Of a DNA stretch of 63,276 nt, positions 8,454 through 15,974 are shown in pieces. This DNA is from Prochlorococcus sp. AG-436-D21 (GTDB taxonomy: Bacteria; Cyanobacteriota; Cyanobacteriia; PCC-6307; Cyanobiaceae). The notes under the pieces were generated by a model. That model did not search any database and was not told the DNA's origin. It worked only from the letters and a program-made list of their open reading frames with translations. Location: the NCBI GenBank assembly GCA_003212655.1, contig QCPF01000006.1, positions 1 to 63,276 of the forward strand. Direction: 5' to 3'. Position numbers and translations under genes: made by a program. How positions within the stretch are numbered: position 1 is the first letter of the stretch; every line of letters begins with the position of its first letter.

Positions 8454-9203
8454 TTATTTTTCAATTGCATATTGCCATTCGTTATTTTGAGATAAACTTT
8501 TCTCCCTAAGTAACTGTAATTTCCTACTATTTATTTTTACAACTATCCCATTAGTTGGATATTTCGCAAATATTTTTTTCTCTAACCAATTTTTTTTATA
8601 TATTTGGATTTCGCTTGTATGATTTGTGAAGTAACTGTCAGGGGTGCTGAAGCCACATTTTTTAAGATAGTTAAGGGTTTCGTATTGATTAAGTCTTCCA
8701 TTAAGTATTTGGAAACAGCAAAAGCGGAGACTTTCTCCAATCCCTTTCTTATCATTGAGGTATTTTCTTGTAATTCTTTGGGAAATGCCGGCAACTTGGT
8801 TTGTAGCATATAGTTCACCTCTAATTTGAAAATCTCGTTTGATAGGAATATAATCGGGGACGTTTTTAATTTGTTTAATTTTGCTTGAGACATCAAATCC
8901 TTTTTTTGTAATAGCTTTATTAAACTTGCCATCTAGATATCTAATTGCAATAGCACAGCCATCAATTTTTGGTTGAATGCTTAATCTTGTTTTCGTTAAC
9001 AAACTTTCCAAAAATTCTTTATAGTTTTCTTTGGCTAATTTTGGCAAAAGTTTATTATTTTTTTGATTAAAATAGTTAGGCTCTTGATCAACAGGAATAA
9101 AGAGCTTTTCAAGTTGCTTAAATGCATCATCGGAAATTATGCCTTCACCTATCCTGTATTGTTCATCTAGATACTTAACATCTCTCACTAATAAATTATT
9201 CAT
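8454..9203 (-). CDS. stand-alone NAD+-dependent DNA-ligase-like adenylation domain (LigA domain Ia plus NTase only)
   Basis: At 249 residues this matches only the first third of LigA (about 670). Residues 5-35 look like domain Ia, which binds the NMN half of NAD+. The nucleotidyltransferase core follows: K79-I-D-G (motif I, the adenylated Lys), R128-G-E130 (motif III), NGIVVKIN at 218-225 (motif IV; the usual first Asp is Asn) and W243 to K249 (motif V), where the protein ends. There is no OB fold, zinc finger, HhH or BRCT domain. By eye, the domain Ia Tyr and one Asp are kept (Y16, D25), but the partner His, Tyr and Asp appear changed (R17, F28, K29). Adenylation chemistry is plausible; nick sealing alone is doubtful. 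Divergent from the photolyase-like gene. Confidence 0.82.
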   Translation of the reverse strand: MNNLLVRDVKYLDEQYRIGEGIISDDAFKQLEKLFIPVDQEPNYFNQKNNKLLPKLAKENYKEFLESLLTKTRLSIQPKIDGCAIAIRYLDGKFNKAITKKGFDVSSKIKQIKNVPDYIPIKRDFQIRGELYATNQVAGISQRITRKYLNDKKGIGESLRFCCFQILNGRLNQYETLNYLKKCGFSTPDSYFTNHTSEIQIYKKNWLEKKIFAKYPTNGIVVKINSRKLQLLREKSLSQNNEWQYAIEK

Positions 9204-9478
9204 AATAATTTTGACAAATATTTAAAAATCTTTTAGAAAAAATCATTTAAATAAAGATTTGAAATTAAAATTAGATCTAAAAAGTAATTGACCACAAAAT
9301 ATCCTCCTACGCAGAGAGCAATTTAAGAGTATAAAATGTACTTATAAGACGTTTAAATTAAATACTTTAATCAAACATATTTACTCAAAAGTGAAATAGA
9401 AAATTTTAAGGATTAATTTAAAGCCAAATTTTTGAAATTCCCATCAATACAAAAAAAATTTTTTAAAGTTGTGAGAAA
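9204..9478. promoter_or_regulatory. 275-bp divergent intergenic region between ligase-like and photolyase-like genes
   Basis: No gene of convincing length is visible on either strand. The stretch must hold both divergent promoters. It is strongly AT-rich except for a more mixed patch at about 9300-9325 (ATCCTCCTACGCAGAGAGC). I could not identify a LexA-like or other known operator with confidence, so a shared light or damage control is only a suggestion. Confidence 0.35.
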
Positions 9479-10627
9479 ATGTCATTTTTATTAAAAGCTC
9501 AAAATACCTGGGAAAATTTTGCGAAATACAAAATCAATGATTATGCAAAATTAAGAAATTTTGATTTTGGGCCAAATAACGAAAGTTCAGTTTCAAAATT
9601 ATCGCCTTTCATTACTCATAGAATATTGTCGGAATATGAGCTGATTCATGATATTAAAAGTAAGTACAAAATCAAAAATTCAACTAAATTTGTTGAAGAA
9701 ATATTTTGGAGAGTTTACTGGAAAGGGTGGATGGAAAATAGACCTAAAGTTTGGAGAAATTTTATTTCAGAAAACAATCTCGATTTTGATTATGAGTTAT
9801 ATGAAAGTGCAATTAATGGCAATACAGAATTAGATTATTTTAATTCTTGGGTACATGAATTAAAGCAGTACAACTATTTGCATAATCATACAAGAATGTG
9901 GTTTGCGAGTACTTGGATATTTAATTTAGGCCTCCCATGGCAATTAGGAGCAAAGTTTTTCTTTAAATATCTTTTTGATGGAGATGCTTCATCTAATCTC
10001 CTTAGCTGGAGATGGGTCGGAGGATTGCAAACGAAGGGAAAACAATATCTTTTTTCATCATCAAACCTCAGAAAGTTTTCAAATAATAGATTTAAAGTAG
10101 AAAAAATAAGTAATCAACAAATTTTTCTTGAAGAATCTAATCAAATACCATTTGAAGATGAGATTTATAAAAATGATATGGATCCTAAATCAGATAATCT
10201 GCTTATGTTTGAAAATGATCTACACCTTGCAACCCTTAAAAATTTACTTCCAAGCTATAAAAAAGTATTTATTATCCTTTTAAAAAATGAACAAAGACAA
10301 ATTAAATTGTCTGAATCTGTATTGAAATTTAAACAAGATTTGGTCTCTGAATTTTTAGAGCAATTTGATAATGTTGAACAGATTGATCCTTATTTTTTGG
10401 AAAATAATTTTAAAAATACTAACGAAATAGACATTATTTATCCTGGAGTGGGAGAAAACTATGATTTCATAACTGAGTTTAAAAATTTACACCATAAAAA
10501 AGTTTTTAATCTTGTGAGGGATGAAGATTTATTTGCTTGGAAATTTGCTAAAAGAGGGTTTTTTAAATTTAAAGAAAATATTCCAAAAATAAATCAGAGA
10601 ATATTAGAAAATTTTTCAAAAAAATAA
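9479..10627 (+). CDS. photolyase/cryptochrome-like protein, apparently circularly permuted (FAD domain first, alpha/beta domain last)
   Basis: Residues 1-205 match the FAD-binding helical domain of photolyases: SKLSPFITHR at 39-48, EEIFWRVYWKGW at 73-84, HNHTRMWFAS at 135-144 and WQLGAKFF…DGDASSNLLSWRW at 154-179. In ordinary photolyases this domain is C-terminal, behind a Rossmann-like domain that starts with a WFRxDLR motif. Here the protein begins directly with the FAD domain, and residues 241-376 look like the missing domain: LLMFENDLHL for the WFRxDLR strand, a strand KVFIILL, a helix at 277-297, a strand IDIIYPG, and FFKFKENIPK near the end, similar to the FTPFxxxW boundary motif. CPD or other DNA lesion repair is likely by family but unproven. 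Confidence 0.82.
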   Translation: MSFLLKAQNTWENFAKYKINDYAKLRNFDFGPNNESSVSKLSPFITHRILSEYELIHDIKSKYKIKNSTKFVEEIFWRVYWKGWMENRPKVWRNFISENNLDFDYELYESAINGNTELDYFNSWVHELKQYNYLHNHTRMWFASTWIFNLGLPWQLGAKFFFKYLFDGDASSNLLSWRWVGGLQTKGKQYLFSSSNLRKFSNNRFKVEKISNQQIFLEESNQIPFEDEIYKNDMDPKSDNLLMFENDLHLATLKNLLPSYKKVFIILLKNEQRQIKLSESVLKFKQDLVSEFLEQFDNVEQIDPYFLENNFKNTNEIDIIYPGVGENYDFITEFKNLHHKKVFNLVRDEDLFAWKFAKRGFFKFKENIPKINQRILENFSKK

Positions 10628-10675
10628 TTTTTAACTTAGTTGAATTCCTAATCAAAAAATAACCTCTTTGGTGAG

Positions 10676-10691
10676 TAAGTATAAATACTTA
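10676..10691. promoter_or_regulatory. perfect 7-bp inverted repeat upstream of doxX-like gene
   Basis: TAAGTAT-AA-ATACTTA is a perfect inverted repeat of 7-bp arms around two bases, about 80 bp before the GTG of the DoxX gene. It has the size and symmetry of a dimeric repressor site. It has no T-tract after it, so it is not a terminator. AT-rich DNA makes short palindromes common, hence low confidence. Confidence 0.25.
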
Positions 10692-10769
10692 TTTAGGTGC
10701 GACTTTTGCTCTTTAATCCACGATGGATACTGTGACTAGTTATTTTTACTTAAGGATAATTTTTTAATA

Positions 10770-11321
10770 GTGCTTTCAACAATTCTTACCAAGTCGTTCA
10801 GCAAAGATACTGCTTTATTAATTCTTAGAGTTATAACTGGAACTGTTCTTATACATCACGGTTATGAGAAATTAGCAAACATAGAAAATTTCGCTGATGC
10901 TTTTGTAAGACCATTACATCTCCCATTCCCAATATTTTTATCATACATAGCGGCATTCTCAGAAATAGGAGGTAGTTGGTTATTAATTATCGGCTTAGCA
11001 ACAAGATTCGGAGCTTTGGCAATTGTTGGAACAATTTCTGTTGCTATATATCATGCACTTGTTACTTCAGGTTTTAATATTTTCTTACTAGAGCTTTTAC
11101 TTTTATATTTCGCTTCAGCAACTTCAATTGCATTAACAGGTCCCGGTAATTTTTCCTTAGATGAAGTCATTATCAGAATTTTGAAATCTGAAGATGAGGA
11201 AGAAATTATACCTTCAACAAAAGCAAAACCTTCCAAGCAAATTGAAGTTAAAGAAGAAACAAACAAAGGTGGTTTATTTCAATTTCTGCAAACCAACATA
11301 CTCTCAGATACTTCAAGCTAA
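10770..11321 (+). CDS. DoxX family membrane protein
   Basis: A 183-residue inner-membrane protein. It opens with the DoxX pattern LLILRVITGTVLIHHGYEKLAN (residues about 16-37) and has four spans, through FLSYIAAFSEIGGSWLLIIGLATRFGAL, VGTISVAIYHAL and LLLLYFASATSIALTGPG. The tail after residue 138 is hydrophilic and Glu/Lys-rich (EDEEEIIP…), longer than in minimal DoxX proteins. The family is linked to redox or quinone metabolism in some bacteria, but the role here is unknown. The start is a GTG. The 3' end overlaps by 9 nt the small convergent gene. Confidence 0.85.
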   Translation: MLSTILTKSFSKDTALLILRVITGTVLIHHGYEKLANIENFADAFVRPLHLPFPIFLSYIAAFSEIGGSWLLIIGLATRFGALAIVGTISVAIYHALVTSGFNIFLLELLLLYFASATSIALTGPGNFSLDEVIIRILKSEDEEEIIPSTKAKPSKQIEVKEETNKGGLFQFLQTNILSDTSS

Positions 11322-11486
11322 TTTTTTAGGATAAAGACTATTTATTAGTTCTAACCTTTTTCTATAACTGTTTCTCTTCTCAAGTTTTATCTTAATCGTT
11401 GCTTCACAAAGACTTATAAAAAGCCCTATAGCAGTTACCCAAGATAGAAAAATGAAAGGGTTTTCAGGAATTTCTGAGAAATTCAT
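11313..11486 (-). CDS. small membrane protein with C-terminal SLYP tail (57 aa)
   Basis: I take the Met at 11486 (MNFSEIPENPFIFLSWV) as start; the frame is open up to 11522, giving 69 aa. One transmembrane span covers FIFLSWVTAIGLFISLCEA. The basic tail ends RKRLELINSLYPKKLA, close to the RRKKLESLYPTNKK end of the protein at 556-792, with similar membrane-then-charged layout. These look like paralogs. Function unknown. The gene converges with the DoxX gene and overlaps its end. Confidence 0.55.
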   Translation of the reverse strand: MNFSEIPENPFIFLSWVTAIGLFISLCEATIKIKLEKRNSYRKRLELINSLYPKKLA

Positions 11487-11560
11487 ATAAATATTACTTC
11501 TTTTTTTAAACTGACTGATCACTATATGTATTTCAACCTAAATATACAATTTAGAAATAT

Positions 11561-12112
11561 TTAAGGATTAATTTCAACTTTTTCCCATTTTTTAACTTTT
11601 TCCCAAAGATATCGTTTATGAACGGGCTGTTCTAATTTAAGAAGATCTACTGAATATATTTCAAAATTAAGAACCACAAAATTTTCTGACTTCGGTAGAT
11701 TGGATAATCTTTCATGAGTAGATTGGACTTTTGGGTTTATTTTCTCTCCAGGAGATCCCCAAAACCAAGAAGATTTTGATTTTTCTGATAATGAATCCCA
11801 ATAATTTTTGTTATCACTTAATTCACGTATTTTTCCTTTAAATCTATATTGTGATTTGGTTTTCAAAAAAAACCATAATATTTCTGCATTAGGGTTGGAT
11901 TTTAAATGCCCAATTTTTTCACTTCTTCTATCTGTGAAAATTATCATTGAACTATCTTTATGCCATCCTCTGAAAACAACTGTTCTTAATCTTGGCTCAT
12001 TTTCTTCGCTGACTGTTGCAAGCTGTATCCATTTATTAGAGAGTGATTTGCCCTCTTTGTTTCTAGAAGATTTTAAATCTTGCCTCCAACTGGGTAAGTT
12101 GTTATCAGGCAT
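11561..12112 (-). CDS. pyridoxamine 5'-phosphate oxidase-like FMN-binding protein
   Basis: The 183-residue protein has the split-barrel flavin-binding pattern of the cyanobacterial/plant PPOX group: N-terminal LPSWRQDL, then QLATVSEENEPRLRTVVFRGW at about residues 30-50, FTDRRSEKIGHLKSNPNAEILWFF, and YRFKG-KI. The C-terminal HKRYLWE segment matches the family end. Members bind FMN; whether this one oxidises pyridoxamine phosphate or another substrate is not settled for this group. Its start lies 8 nt inside the end of the upstream membrane gene, so both are likely one transcript. Confidence 0.85.
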   Translation of the reverse strand: MPDNNLPSWRQDLKSSRNKEGKSLSNKWIQLATVSEENEPRLRTVVFRGWHKDSSMIIFTDRRSEKIGHLKSNPNAEILWFFLKTKSQYRFKGKIRELSDNKNYWDSLSEKSKSSWFWGSPGEKINPKVQSTHERLSNLPKSENFVVLNFEIYSVDLLKLEQPVHKRYLWEKVKKWEKVEINP

Positions 12113-12722
12113 TTAATTTAGGCAATATTAGACCACTTTTCTTTTTGTATTCTTCGAATGAATCATATTTTGAGAGCGATTTATCTTTTTTTATCATTCT
12201 TGGTAGAAAAACTATAGAGAAAAATATTGCAAGAATTACTAATGGAACGAAACTCATTGAGAGGATGGCGAATGATAGATAAATTAGTATTTCTCCTAAA
12301 TAATTTGTATTTCTTATATTTTCGAAAAATCCTTCTTTAATTAGATCTTTTTTTAATTTAAGAGAAAAATATTTTTGGGCATCACTAGCAAAGTGTAGAA
12401 ACACACCAATTATATTTATAGATACAGAAGCAGCTATTACAATATTTGGAACAGATTTCTCAGATGAGATAAGAATATAGGGAGCTACCCAGTAACTACC
12501 AAGGAAAATAAAACCAGTAACTGAAGTTAAAAAATTGATTTTTTCTTTAAAATAAGGATCTGGGAATATCTTTTCTTTTAAAAGCCAAAGTAATCCATAA
12601 GTACCATGCAGAGCTAAATAAACGTAGGGAGCGATCGTAAAATTATCAAAAAAAATCATAAGACCTATCACTACAAATGCAGTGAGACCCTTATGGAGAT
12701 TAATTATTTGATTAAGTTTCAT
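12105..12722 (-). CDS. membrane protein of the DUF1295 / isoprenylcysteine methyltransferase-like family
   Basis: A 205-residue multi-span protein with about five hydrophobic segments, including LTAFVVIGLMIFFDNFTIAP and VIAASVSINIIGVFLHFASDAQK. The C-terminal part carries the family signature: GFFENIRNTNYLGEILIYLSFAIL (RNPxYxGE-like), then PRMIKKDKSLSKYDSFEEYKKK. This pattern is shared by DUF1295, 5-alpha-reductase-like and ICMT-like enzymes that work on lipid-like substrates in the membrane. Which reaction applies is unknown. It overlaps the PPOX-like gene by 8 nt. Confidence 0.75.
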   Translation of the reverse strand: MKLNQIINLHKGLTAFVVIGLMIFFDNFTIAPYVYLALHGTYGLLWLLKEKIFPDPYFKEKINFLTSVTGFIFLGSYWVAPYILISSEKSVPNIVIAASVSINIIGVFLHFASDAQKYFSLKLKKDLIKEGFFENIRNTNYLGEILIYLSFAILSMSFVPLVILAIFFSIVFLPRMIKKDKSLSKYDSFEEYKKKSGLILPKLNA

Positions 12723-12790
12723 CTTTTTGAATAATCTAAAAAATGAAATTATTTTCTGTGGATCTAACCTAAGTAGTCAAAAGTTTTAAT

Positions 12791-12861
12791 GGGCGATACT
12801 GGATTCGAACCAGTGGCCACTACCGTGTCGAGGTAGTGCTCTACCACTGAGCTAATCGCCC
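12791..12861 (-). tRNA. tRNA-Val (GAC)
   Basis: On the minus strand the sequence folds as a 71-nt cloverleaf: acceptor GGGCGAT/ATCGCCC, D arm GCTC…GAGC, anticodon stem CTACC/GGTAG with the loop TCGACAC (anticodon GAC), and T arm ACTGG-TTCGAAT-CCAGT. CCA is not encoded. Reads GUC and GUU valine codons. Confidence 0.95.
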
Positions 12862-12911
12862 AAATTGAAGAAATTTTTTATTCCCCTTATAAGAAAATAG
12901 CAGGTTGCGTT

Positions 12912-13703
12912 TCATTTTCTAAGTAATTTAACTTTCCATCGTTCTCTTTTGGTTATTTCTAAATTTAAAATTTCAATAAATCCTTTATTTTCAAGTTCTA
13001 GTTTGTCGCCAATTTTTAGATTAATTGTTGGTTTATTAACTTTGCTTCCATTTAATCTGAGCATTCCATTTTCTATCCTTTCAATGATTTTGGTTCGTGA
13101 TACCCTAAAGCCCGCTGAAGCTATAGCATCTAATCTTGTTGAGGCTTCTACTGTATTTACAAGTTTTTTTGATCTTCCAGAAGGTATTTGTAATTCATCT
13201 ATACCTACTACATTAATTTTTACTTTTACGTCTCTTAAATAAAAAATCTTTTCATCTAGATGCTCAATATCTAAATTATCAATTATCCCTTGTGCTCCCC
13301 TATCGCCAATAGTCCATATATCCCCAACTTTTAATTGATTAACCCCATTTTTAATTAAGAGGGATCTAAAATCGTCTTGAGTAGCATTATCAAATAAAAA
13401 ATTCCCATTAATTTTTATTCCTTGAGCTGGAAAATTACTTTTTAGCGCATCCTCCTCAGGAATATTATCCCCTCTAAAGCAAGCTATCCTAGATCTTTGA
13501 GAGGAGGAGAATCCTCCATAAATAAAAAATTTGAAATCATTTAAATTTTCAAAATCTTTTAAAATCTCTTCGCAAACATAGGTTGAATTAAACCCAGTCC
13601 AATAAGTTTCCCAGTGTTTGTAAGCTAAGTTAGCAATATTTATTAATTCCTCAGTTTCTTTTTTGTAGTTTGAATTTATTAAGATTTCTTTTAAGTCAAT
13701 CAT
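12912..13703 (-). CDS. photosystem II S4 domain protein (YlmH-type RNA-binding)
   Basis: A 263-residue protein of the group named photosystem II S4 domain protein in cyanobacteria, related to YlmH. Residues about 60-175 form the YlmH-like part, with the motif FSSSQRSRIACFR and a DIWTIGDRGAQGII stretch. The S4 RNA-binding domain is C-terminal (STRLDAIASAGFRVSRTKI, then ENGMLRLNGSKVNKP). Binding of structured RNA, probably on the ribosome, is expected from the fold; the link to photosystem II is by family name and I cannot verify it. The start codon lies immediately next to the stop of the upstream gene, consistent with one transcript. Confidence 0.88.
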   Translation of the reverse strand: MIDLKEILINSNYKKETEELINIANLAYKHWETYWTGFNSTYVCEEILKDFENLNDFKFFIYGGFSSSQRSRIACFRGDNIPEEDALKSNFPAQGIKINGNFLFDNATQDDFRSLLIKNGVNQLKVGDIWTIGDRGAQGIIDNLDIEHLDEKIFYLRDVKVKINVVGIDELQIPSGRSKKLVNTVEASTRLDAIASAGFRVSRTKIIERIENGMLRLNGSKVNKPTINLKIGDKLELENKGFIEILNLEITKRERWKVKLLRK

Positions 13704-14270
13704 TTAGCCTTCTAAAAAAATTATATCTTTTGCTTCTGATTGTTTTATCAAAGCCCAAGGTAATTCAGTTCCAATTTGATTTTCAAGTAGAACAAGCCAT
13801 TTACCCTCTTTATTAAAATTAATGATTGATCTTAACTCTTTATTTCTATTAATGTTGATACTTGCAGAAGAGACAATGCTTCCTAAATATCCTGAACCCA
13901 TTCCTAATACTCCTCCAATGAGAGATTCCCCGATGTTATTTAAACCAAGAAAGCTGAAGGTAGATAAATTTGTCATATTAGAAAAAGCTATTCCTGCTAT
14001 AAACCCAAACGGCATTAGCCATCTGCTCATATCTTTTTGCCTGATCTTCCTATCAAGTTTAGGATTTAAGATTCTTATATCTTCAAAATTTTGAGATTTG
14101 AATAAGATATTTGCTTTCGCATTTAGCAATTCTGTTTCGTCTGATGATATTTTCTCACTTATTGGTGGGATCAAAATAGCTTCAGAGAGCATTACTGATT
14201 TTTCGTTGAAAACATCAAATAGCTGGATACATTTATTAATGTCTTCAAATATCACAATACTTTTAGTCAA
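13704..14270 (-). CDS. conserved cyanobacterial protein with a central glycine-rich membrane segment
   Basis: A 188-residue protein with a soluble N-terminal half, then a hydrophobic centre (WLMPFGFIAGIAFSNMTNL followed by GESLIGGVLGMGSGYLGSIV, about residues 84-132) and a soluble C-terminal part ending in ELPWALIKQSEAKDII. Regular glycines in the second segment resemble a glycine-zipper membrane helix. No enzyme motif is seen. It is directly joined to the PSII S4 gene, which hints at a shared process, but the function is unknown. Confidence 0.7.
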   Translation of the reverse strand: MTKSIVIFEDINKCIQLFDVFNEKSVMLSEAILIPPISEKISSDETELLNAKANILFKSQNFEDIRILNPKLDRKIRQKDMSRWLMPFGFIAGIAFSNMTNLSTFSFLGLNNIGESLIGGVLGMGSGYLGSIVSSASININRNKELRSIINFNKEGKWLVLLENQIGTELPWALIKQSEAKDIIFLEG

Positions 14271-14369
14271 ATTTCAATCCTCAAATGTTTGTGTGTTATT
14301 CAAATTAATAAAATAAGATACATACACTATAGATTAAGTTAAAGTAAAAGATTAAAGAACCAATCTTAA

Positions 14370-15956
14370 ATGACAAAAGTTCTCATTACAGATCCAATTG
14401 ATCAAAAAGGAATCGATATTCTTTCACAAGTTGCTCAGGTTGATCAGAAGATAGGGATCTCAGACTCTGAGTTAGCTTCCATTATTGAAGATTATGATGC
14501 CTTAATGATTCGCTCTGGTACTCAAGTGACCGAAGAAATTATTAACTCTTCAAGTAAACTGAGAATCATTGGGAGAGCAGGAGTTGGAGTCGATAATGTA
14601 GATGTTAAGGCTGCTACGCAAAAAGGAGTCCTTGTTGTTAATTCTCCAGGGGGTAACACAATAGCAGCGGCTGAACATACTATAGCTATGATGTTGGCCT
14701 TATCTAGGCATATTCCAATTGCTAATAGTAGTACTTTGTTAGGTAAATGGGAGAGAAAGAAATTCGTTGGGAATGAGCTTTATAAGAAAAAATTAGGTGT
14801 AGTAGGTTTAGGGAAAATTGGTGCTCATGTAGCAAAAGTTGCTAATGCATTAGGGATGGAAGTTTGCGGATATGATCCATTTGTTTCAACTGAAAGAGCT
14901 CAACAAATCCAAGTTAAACTATCTGATCTAGAAGATTTATTCCAACAATCCGATTATGTAACTTTGCATTTACCTCGCACACCAGAGACAGAGAATTTAG
15001 TCAATATGGATGTGCTTAAAAATATGAAAAGTAGCGCAAAATTAATTAATTGTGCTCGAGGAGGCTTGATTGATGAAGAGGCATTAGCACAAGCTTTAAA
15101 TCAATCATTGATTGCAGGTGCTGCAATAGATGTCTTTTCTAAAGAACCTTTGGAATCTAATTCACCACTTTTGAAGGTTGAAAAGAATCTTATTCTTACC
15201 CCCCACTTAGGGGCATCTACTCGGGAAGCACAAGAAAATGTAGCTGTTGATGTTGCGGAACAAATAAGGGATGTCTTGCTTGGTTTATCTGCTAGAACTG
15301 CAGTAAATATTCCAGGTTTGAGCCCTGATATTATGGATAGTCTGAAACCTCATTTGCAGTTAGCTGAAACCATGGGTCTGCTTATAAGCCAGCTTTCAGG
15401 TGGACAGATACAGAAACTAGAAGTAAAGCTTCAAGGTGAATTTGTTCAACATCCTTCTCAGCCATTAATAATAGCTAGTCTAAAAGGCCTTCTAAGTAAA
15501 GCTTTGGGAGATAGGATTAATTATGTGAATGCTTCGCTAGAAGCAGATTCAAGAGGTATTTCAGTAGTCGAGAATAAAGATGAGGCAAGACCTGAATTTG
15601 CTAGTGGTTCGCTTCAGTTAACCACTTATGGAGATAACGGCGACCATAGCGTAGCGGGAAGCATTTTTGCTGATGGGGAATTAAGAATTATTAGTATTGA
15701 TCAATACCCAGTTAATGTATCACCAAGCAGATATATGTTGGTTACTAGGCACAGGGATATGCCTGGTATTATTGGCAAGCTGGGGTCTTTATTAGGTAGC
15801 AATAATGTAAATATTGCCTCAATGCAAGTTGGGCGCAAAATTGTAAGAGGGGAAGCTGTTATGGTTCTAAGTATTGATGATCCAATACCTAATAAGTTGC
15901 TTGATACCATTATTGAAGTGGATGGGATTACCAACGCTAATCCAGTTACTCTATGA
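14370..15956 (+). CDS. serA: D-3-phosphoglycerate dehydrogenase
   Basis: SerA oxidises 3-phosphoglycerate to phosphohydroxypyruvate with NAD+, the first step of serine synthesis. The 528-residue length is that of the long form: a substrate-binding domain, a nucleotide-binding domain (GVVGLGKIGAHVAKVA near residue 142), an intervening domain and a C-terminal ACT domain (YMLVTRHRDMPGIIGKLGSLL, from about 452). Catalytic residues are seen as the Arg in NCARGGLIDEEAL, a Glu near it, and the His of LILTPHLGAST. The ACT domain implies feedback control by an amino acid. Followed after 18 bp by prmA on the same strand. Confidence 0.96.
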   Translation: MTKVLITDPIDQKGIDILSQVAQVDQKIGISDSELASIIEDYDALMIRSGTQVTEEIINSSSKLRIIGRAGVGVDNVDVKAATQKGVLVVNSPGGNTIAAAEHTIAMMLALSRHIPIANSSTLLGKWERKKFVGNELYKKKLGVVGLGKIGAHVAKVANALGMEVCGYDPFVSTERAQQIQVKLSDLEDLFQQSDYVTLHLPRTPETENLVNMDVLKNMKSSAKLINCARGGLIDEEALAQALNQSLIAGAAIDVFSKEPLESNSPLLKVEKNLILTPHLGASTREAQENVAVDVAEQIRDVLLGLSARTAVNIPGLSPDIMDSLKPHLQLAETMGLLISQLSGGQIQKLEVKLQGEFVQHPSQPLIIASLKGLLSKALGDRINYVNASLEADSRGISVVENKDEARPEFASGSLQLTTYGDNGDHSVAGSIFADGELRIISIDQYPVNVSPSRYMLVTRHRDMPGIIGKLGSLLGSNNVNIASMQVGRKIVRGEAVMVLSIDDPIPNKLLDTIIEVDGITNANPVTL

Positions 15957-15974
15957 AGTGGCTTTAACTAGTTA

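Noticed and set aside
8582-8932. 116-aa minus-strand frame inside the ligase-like gene
   Set aside because: Shadow of the real gene in another frame; composition has no domain sense, and the ligase motifs are all in the main frame.
9648-9833. 61-aa plus-strand frame inside the photolyase-like gene
   Set aside because: Out-of-frame shadow; the photolyase motifs lie in the main frame.
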